Shown here in pieces: positions 41,074-43,831 of a stretch of DNA of 43,831 bases. A model generated the notes under the pieces. The model saw only the letters and a list, made by a program, of their open reading frames with translations. It had not been told where the DNA came from and did no database searches. Source of the stretch: a virus; the IMG/VR virus record IMGVR_UViG_3300025137_000072, positions 1 to 43,831 of that record; one strand, given 5' to 3'. A program made the position numbers and the translations under genes. Each line of letters opens with the position of its first letter. Position 1 is the stretch's first letter.

Positions 41074-42029
41074 TATGCTACCTCAGCATATTCAATTGCT
41101 GAGGAAAGCGCTTTTGTTTTGCGAACTTGGTTTCCGCCGAACCATGATGAATACAACCGGTTATCTGAATTACGACCCTGTACGTGATCTGTAATAAAGG
41201 TAACTGAGTTGAATGCCTGCCACCATGAACCTTCACCGTACTGTGCACCCGGCTGAGTCTCTAATGCATCGTATGCAAGTTTTGCATTACGTGATAGAGT
41301 ATCAACAGAGAGTCCTTTACCTTGTACACGCTTGTCTGCAGTACGAGGGAATACTGTGTTAAGGTATTCAATGTAAGAGTCGTTGGTGAATCGCTTACCA
41401 GCAAGGAACTGAGCTACATCGCTATATGTATTCATTTTCTTTGCTGCAATACCTAGTGCACTCTTAACGCTTGATGCATCAAACTCTACACGATGGCCAA
41501 CTCTTACAGAGTTATCAGTCTTTGACTCAAGTGAGTAAGAAAGAGTGTTGTTGCATACCACACGGATAGGAGTAAAGCGAATGTCAATTGACTTGCCATA
41601 CTGGTGTGGATTAGAGAAAAGAAGGTATGAATCGATACGATCGCCACCAAGGATCTCAAATGAATCCTTGACTTTGGCCAATGCCCATACCATCTGTCCA
41701 CCTTTGAGTGAACCAGCTGTATGCATCTCCATATCGCCTGACATTACAAACTCAGAGAAGAAGTCAAAAGCTTTTTCATTCTGAACTGGATTCCAGTTTT
41801 CACCGACATTAGTCAGGATCTTACCGTCTGTTTCGCGAACCAAAGACTTTTGACCTGTTGGCATACGCTTACCATCAAACTCGATAAATGATTCGACTTC
41901 ACGGACTGACCAATTCAGTTCAGCTTTGTCCATCATTTGAACTGGTGTTAAGTCATTGCTGACGGGTACACCTAAACCATGCCACGGAACTTGACCGGCA
42001 TACGCCATTGTTTCTACCTGATGTGCCAT
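41073..42029 (-). CDS. DUF932-family phage/plasmid-like protein
   Basis: The 318-residue protein opens with MAHQVETMAYAGQVPWHGLGVPV, the start typical of the DUF932 (TIGR03299) family, and has LVRETDGKILTNVGENWNPVQNEKAFDFF, GGDRIDSYLLFSNPHQYGKSIDIRFTPIRVVCNNTLS and a C-terminal QAFNSVTFITDHVQGR. The family is common in phages and plasmids near replication genes, with no established activity. It follows a small KOW-like gene by 12 bases. Marine T4-like genomes often pair these two, as I recall. It is in the early block here. Confidence 0.9.
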   Translation of the reverse strand: MAHQVETMAYAGQVPWHGLGVPVSNDLTPVQMMDKAELNWSVREVESFIEFDGKRMPTGQKSLVRETDGKILTNVGENWNPVQNEKAFDFFSEFVMSGDMEMHTAGSLKGGQMVWALAKVKDSFEILGGDRIDSYLLFSNPHQYGKSIDIRFTPIRVVCNNTLSYSLESKTDNSVRVGHRVEFDASSVKSALGIAAKKMNTYSDVAQFLAGKRFTNDSYIEYLNTVFPRTADKRVQGKGLSVDTLSRNAKLAYDALETQPGAQYGEGSWWQAFNSVTFITDHVQGRNSDNRLYSSWFGGNQVRKTKALSSAIEYAEVA

Positions 42030-42041
42030 TATATAATCTCC

Positions 42042-42317
42042 TTAAGCAGCTTGTAGCATTGATGCAGCAACGTTCCATACGCCATCTGCTTCAGTTTTTA
42101 CACGAATATTCTTTCTCAGTACTTTTACAACTTTGCCTGACATATCGCCACGCTTACCGTTCCACTTAACAGACTGGCCAACTTTGAAAGACCTAGCAGC
42201 GTTTTGAGCATTGCGCTGTTGTGCAAAGTTAAACATGTGAGCAATAGCTTTCATCTGATCAGTTGAAGCATTGTTGAATAGAATTTCGATTTGATACATA
42301 TCATCTCTAGTTAACAT
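42042..42317 (-). CDS. small protein with KOW/SH3-like domain, 91 aa
   Basis: The N-terminal half is helical (MYQIEILFNNASTDQMKAIAHMFNFAQQRNAQNA). The C-terminal half is a small barrel with SFKVGQSVKWNGKRGDMSGKVVKVLRKNIRVKT, the pattern of KOW/SH3-like nucleic-acid or protein-binding domains. It lies between a repeated promoter cassette and the DUF932 gene and has a strong GAGGAG ribosome site. A partner or regulator of the DUF932 protein is plausible. Confidence 0.78.
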   Translation of the reverse strand: MLTRDDMYQIEILFNNASTDQMKAIAHMFNFAQQRNAQNAARSFKVGQSVKWNGKRGDMSGKVVKVLRKNIRVKTEADGVWNVAASMLQAA

Positions 42318-42337
42318 AAAATTTTCTCCTCATTTCA

Positions 42338-42394
42338 TTTTATAGATATATTATACCATAGTTTTACTCATTTGTAAACAAAAAAGTGAGCAAA
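42338..42394. repeat. 57-bp promoter repeat, copy A
   Basis: This copy and 43469-43525 are the same length and differ at four positions, all inside the promoter spacer. Both include an upstream box ending in a T6 tract and a short TTTGT-N2-ACAAA palindrome over the -35. Confidence 0.85.
42350..42378 (-). promoter_or_regulatory. early-type promoter A for the KOW-like and DUF932 genes
   Basis: Minus-strand TTTACA (42373-42378) and TATAAT (42350-42355) are 17 bases apart with TGG before the -10. The surrounding 57 bases (42338-42394) match promoter B at 43 kb at 53 of 57 positions. The four differences fall in the spacer, so the -10, -35 and upstream T-tract are conserved. Confidence 0.8.
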
Positions 42395-42400
42395 ATTAAA

Positions 42401-42646
42401 TTAAATTGCATTTATTTTTCGATAACTTCTGACTGCACCTTTGACCATACTAGGATACTTACCTAAGAATGTACCGGCTTCAAGGTCGCCTTTAGTTACC
42501 AGATCTTTGTGCATGTGCTCGACGTTATCGTAGTTTTCCAGTAACCACTTGCCTAACTCATCAAACTCACTGTCAGATATTAGTGGCTTATCTTCTACAT
42601 AATAAGCATATGAACACATAAGATATTTAGCTATTGGGTTCTGCAC
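42401..42646 (-). CDS. small protein resembling domain Ia of NAD-dependent DNA ligase
   Basis: The 81-residue protein contains YYVEDKPLISDSEFDELGKWL, similar to the YYxxDxPxISDxEYDxL motif that binds NMN in LigA domain Ia. No adenylation domain is attached. The rest is helical with a FLGKYPSMVKGAVRSYRKI tail. It could bind a nicotinamide nucleotide or be an unrelated helical hairpin. It overlaps the SWIM-like gene by 20 bases and is the last gene before promoter A. Confidence 0.65.
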   Translation of the reverse strand: MQNPIAKYLMCSYAYYVEDKPLISDSEFDELGKWLLENYDNVEHMHKDLVTKGDLEAGTFLGKYPSMVKGAVRSYRKINAI

Positions 42647-42824
42647 AGAGTAGCTCCTCTACTGATTTAATATGTTTGCACTTTCTGAAAGCAATGCAGG
42701 TACAATCGAAACCTGAATCGTACATGCCAACAAGGTAGTTGTTACCCTTACTTCCAGTGACAGGCCATTGGACACCCACGAATGGGTGTCCTTTGGTATT
42801 AATGAGTTCTGACTGGTGTGCCAT
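42627..42824 (-). CDS. SWIM-like zinc-finger protein, 65 aa
   Basis: The protein contains DCTCIAFRKCKHIKSVEEL, matching the SWIM signature CxCxnCxH with short spacing, after a beta region (WPVTGSKGNNYLVGMYDSG). SWIM domains bind DNA or proteins. It shares an A at the stop-start junction with the upstream gene (ATG at 42824) and overlaps the next gene by 20 bases. It is a candidate early regulator or host-factor binder; the target is unknown. Confidence 0.75.
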   Translation of the reverse strand: MAHQSELINTKGHPFVGVQWPVTGSKGNNYLVGMYDSGFDCTCIAFRKCKHIKSVEELLCAEPNS

Positions 42825-43027
42825 TAGTGCCTCTCATGATCCTGATCGGTGAATTGAGAAACACGATCAGGATCTGCTTTGTGTGAAAAGACAACAGTAT
42901 CGTTATCCATATCAACATCGCCAAACATACGATGATCATGAACCAGATGGACGAAATCAGGCTTACCAAAAACCCGAACTGCTGCCATATAATCATTATC
43001 ATTTCGAAAACCAACAAAGTGTAGCAT
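42824..43027 (-). CDS. small acidic hypothetical protein, 67 aa
   Basis: The ATG at 43027 has a GAGGAG ribosome site nine bases upstream. The 67-residue protein begins MLHFVGFRNDNDYMAAVRVFGKPDFVHLVHDHRMFGDVD, likely a small alpha/beta domain, and ends in a charged Asp/Arg/His tail. A longer frame at 42799-43017 is a shadow. The structured repeat at 43058-43185 is directly upstream, so its expression may depend on RNA structure. No function is known. Confidence 0.72.
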   Translation of the reverse strand: MLHFVGFRNDNDYMAAVRVFGKPDFVHLVHDHRMFGDVDMDNDTVVFSHKADPDRVSQFTDQDHERH

Positions 43028-43057
43028 TACAAAACTCCTCTTAATAAACCCCTAATT

Positions 43058-43185
43058 CAAAACTATTTACTAGATACGCCCGAGCTAGTATCTCCAATCT
43101 CTGAGATTGAAACTAACATCCCTTTCGAGATAGTGTTTTTAGCTGATCAACGCCTCTACACGGACGTATCTAGTAAGTAGTTTTG
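43058..43185. repeat. inverted repeat with branched fold, candidate structured RNA or element
   Basis: Arms 43058-43082 and 43161-43185 pair over 25 positions with one mismatch and one wobble. Inside, AGCTA (43083-43087) can pair with TAGCT (43140-43144), TATCTC (43089-43094) with GAGATA (43127-43132), and CAATCT (43095-43100) with AGATTG (43104-43109). AGATAC of the left arm (43072-43077) can instead pair with internal GTATCT (43088-43093), so two folds compete. A CGAAAG tetraloop appears on the minus strand. No ORF fills it. A multi-branched transcript, an attenuator or a mobile element with terminal repeats are options. Confidence 0.7.
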
Positions 43186-43192
43186 ATTTATT

Positions 43193-43264
43193 CTATATAA
43201 ACATCAAGATTGGAAGTGATGCCATTGCGAACATAAAGATAATTCCGAGTAAAATCTGCATCAT
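43193..43264 (-). CDS. micro-membrane peptide, 23 aa
   Basis: The ATG at 43264 (two ATGs in a row) follows CTAGGAGATT. The 23-residue peptide MMQILLGIIFMFAMASLPI continues with four more hydrophobic residues and is hydrophobic throughout, enough to span a membrane once. The stop at 43193 falls just after the 43185 arm. A clean ribosome site supports translation. The function is unknown. Confidence 0.6.
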   Translation of the reverse strand: MMQILLGIIFMFAMASLPILMFI

Positions 43265-43270
43265 AATCTC

Positions 43271-43447
43271 CTAGAAACGAATTGCGGCTAATGCACAAGC
43301 AGTCTCGCTTGCTTCGATACCGAGCTCTTTAGCCAGCATATACTGTAGAGAGTCTGAAGAAGTACCTTCAGGCTGTGACATACAAAAGTCAATGATTTCT
43401 CTCCAAATATCATTGTGATCCGGATTCTGAAACTCAAACTTAATCAT
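43271..43447 (-). CDS. small hypothetical protein, 58 aa, first gene of the early operon
   Basis: The ATG at 43447 lies behind GAGGAGTTTTATA, 34 bases after promoter B. The protein (IKFEFQNPDHNDIWREIIDFCM, then DSLQYMLAKELGIEASETACALAAIRF) looks like a small helical fold with an N-terminal beta strand. Its TAG overlaps the ribosome site of the 23-residue peptide. It is probably an early protein; no family was recognised. Confidence 0.68.
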   Translation of the reverse strand: MIKFEFQNPDHNDIWREIIDFCMSQPEGTSSDSLQYMLAKELGIEASETACALAAIRF

Positions 43448-43468
43448 TATAAAACTCCTCTTTATTTA

Positions 43469-43525
43469 TTTTATAGATATATTATACACTATTTTTAATC
43501 ATTTGTAAACAAAAAAGTGAGCAAA
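43469..43525. repeat. 57-bp promoter repeat, copy B
   Basis: This is the partner of copy A at 42338-42394, with 53 of 57 identical. It abuts the rightward gene at 43528, so the conserved upstream box lies in that gene's 5' flank. Confidence 0.85.
43481..43509 (-). promoter_or_regulatory. early-type promoter B for the small-protein operon
   Basis: Minus-strand TTTACA (43504-43509) and TATAAT (43481-43486) are 17 bases apart. It starts the leftward early block and is divergent from the gene at 43528. Confidence 0.8.
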
Positions 43526-43527
43526 GA

Positions 43528-43831
43528 ATGAATAATAATGATAAAGCAATGATGAGACTATTAAGCATGTCAGATTGGCAACAACTGAAGTGTAACTTTA
43601 GTTCAAAGAAAATGCTAGAAGAATTGAAACAGTTTGACGGTGATTGGAAAAGATACAATCCTTCAAAACTTAAAAATAATAGATGGGGTCTTAGTGTAAC
43701 TAGTTTAGATGGTGGTCTTAGTGGTATACCAGATTTGACTAGTCTTAAAGAGCATCGCGATAATACAGGAGAAAAAGTATCTGATAGAGATATTATTGTA
43801 CCTACTGATGTGTGGAAAAAATCTGGTGAAG
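43528..43831 (+). CDS. rightward conserved hypothetical protein, N-terminal part
   Basis: This is the only confident rightward gene; it runs off the window edge with 101 codons visible. It starts MNNNDKAMMRLLSMSDWQQL with a helix, then has NNRWGLSVTSLDGGLSGIPD, a block I recall from conserved hypothetical proteins of marine T4-like phages, some of which resemble 2-oxoglutarate/aspartyl hydroxylase folds. The catalytic His-X-Asp part would be beyond the edge, so that link is weak. It diverges from promoter B; a promoter for it is not evident. The ribosome site is weak (GTGAG). Confidence 0.75.
   Translation, partial: MNNNDKAMMRLLSMSDWQQLKCNFSSKKMLEELKQFDGDWKRYNPSKLKNNRWGLSVTSLDGGLSGIPDLTSLKEHRDNTGEKVSDRDIIVPTDVWKKSGE

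Noticed and set aside
42799-43017. Leftward hydrophobic frame of 72 codons
   Set aside because: It is a shifted-frame shadow of 42824-43027, which has the ribosome site and junction.
43058-43185. Possible tRNA
   Set aside because: No cloverleaf with anticodon loop, D-loop or T-loop consensus fits, and the outer stem is far too long.

Overview
The window comes from an AT-rich, marine-type T4-like myophage; the host cannot be read from the sequence. Almost everything is transcribed leftward (minus strand). The T4 head/neck/tail order is intact: gp13, gp14, gp15, gp16, gp17, gp18, gp19, gp20, gp67, a gp68-position gene, gp21, gp22, gp23. Copies of the T4-type late promoter octamer TATAAATA precede structural genes. 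A class II ribonucleotide reductase (NrdJ), a thermonuclease and the start of a T4-type RNase H lie at the left end.

Layout in the direction of transcription (right to left). (1) 43.8-39.9 kb: early-type small genes from two near-identical TTTACA-N17-TATAAT promoters, with several very small proteins (23-58 aa), a DUF932 protein, a SWIM-like zinc protein and a 25-bp-armed inverted repeat able to fold as a branched RNA. One rightward partial gene leaves the window at 43.8 kb. The block ends at a bidirectional terminator at 39.84 kb. (2) 39.8-29.2 kb: a late operon of tightly coupled genes. Many of their proteins start with a short peptide resembling the T4 capsid-targeting sequence, with a predicted gp21 cut after (L/I)xE. 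They include a ligase-like nucleotidyltransferase, a HxGH-type nucleotidyltransferase and several lysine-rich proteins. (3) 29.2-13.7 kb: neck, tail sheath stabiliser, terminase, sheath, tube, portal, prohead and capsid genes, with two fibre genes inserted. (4) 13.6-5.7 kb: a second tube-like protein and four fibre/adhesin genes (two seven-bladed propellers, one triple-LamG protein, one S74 self-cleaving spike). (5) 5.7-3.7 kb: a probable lysis module with an overlapping Rz/Rz1-like spanin pair, a DUF1353 protein and small membrane proteins. (6) 3.7 kb to the left end: nrdJ behind a strong promoter with operator-like palindromes, then DUF1289, zinc-ribbon, GIY-YIG, thermonuclease and rnh genes.

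The genes fit one virion programme. Early small proteins come first. Head proteins and putative packaged proteins are then made and matured by the gp21 protease; gp16/gp17 package DNA through gp20; the neck joins head to gp18/gp19 tail; and the fibre set binds the host. Three fibre genes share one N-terminal and Ig-like part joined to seven-repeat propellers, suggesting swapping of receptor-binding ends.

The points most worth following are the set of capsid-targeting-like N-termini, the propeller/LamG adhesin family, the structured element at 43058-43185, and a rightward early-type promoter placed antisense to the major capsid gene. No gene-free stretch exceeds 300 bases.
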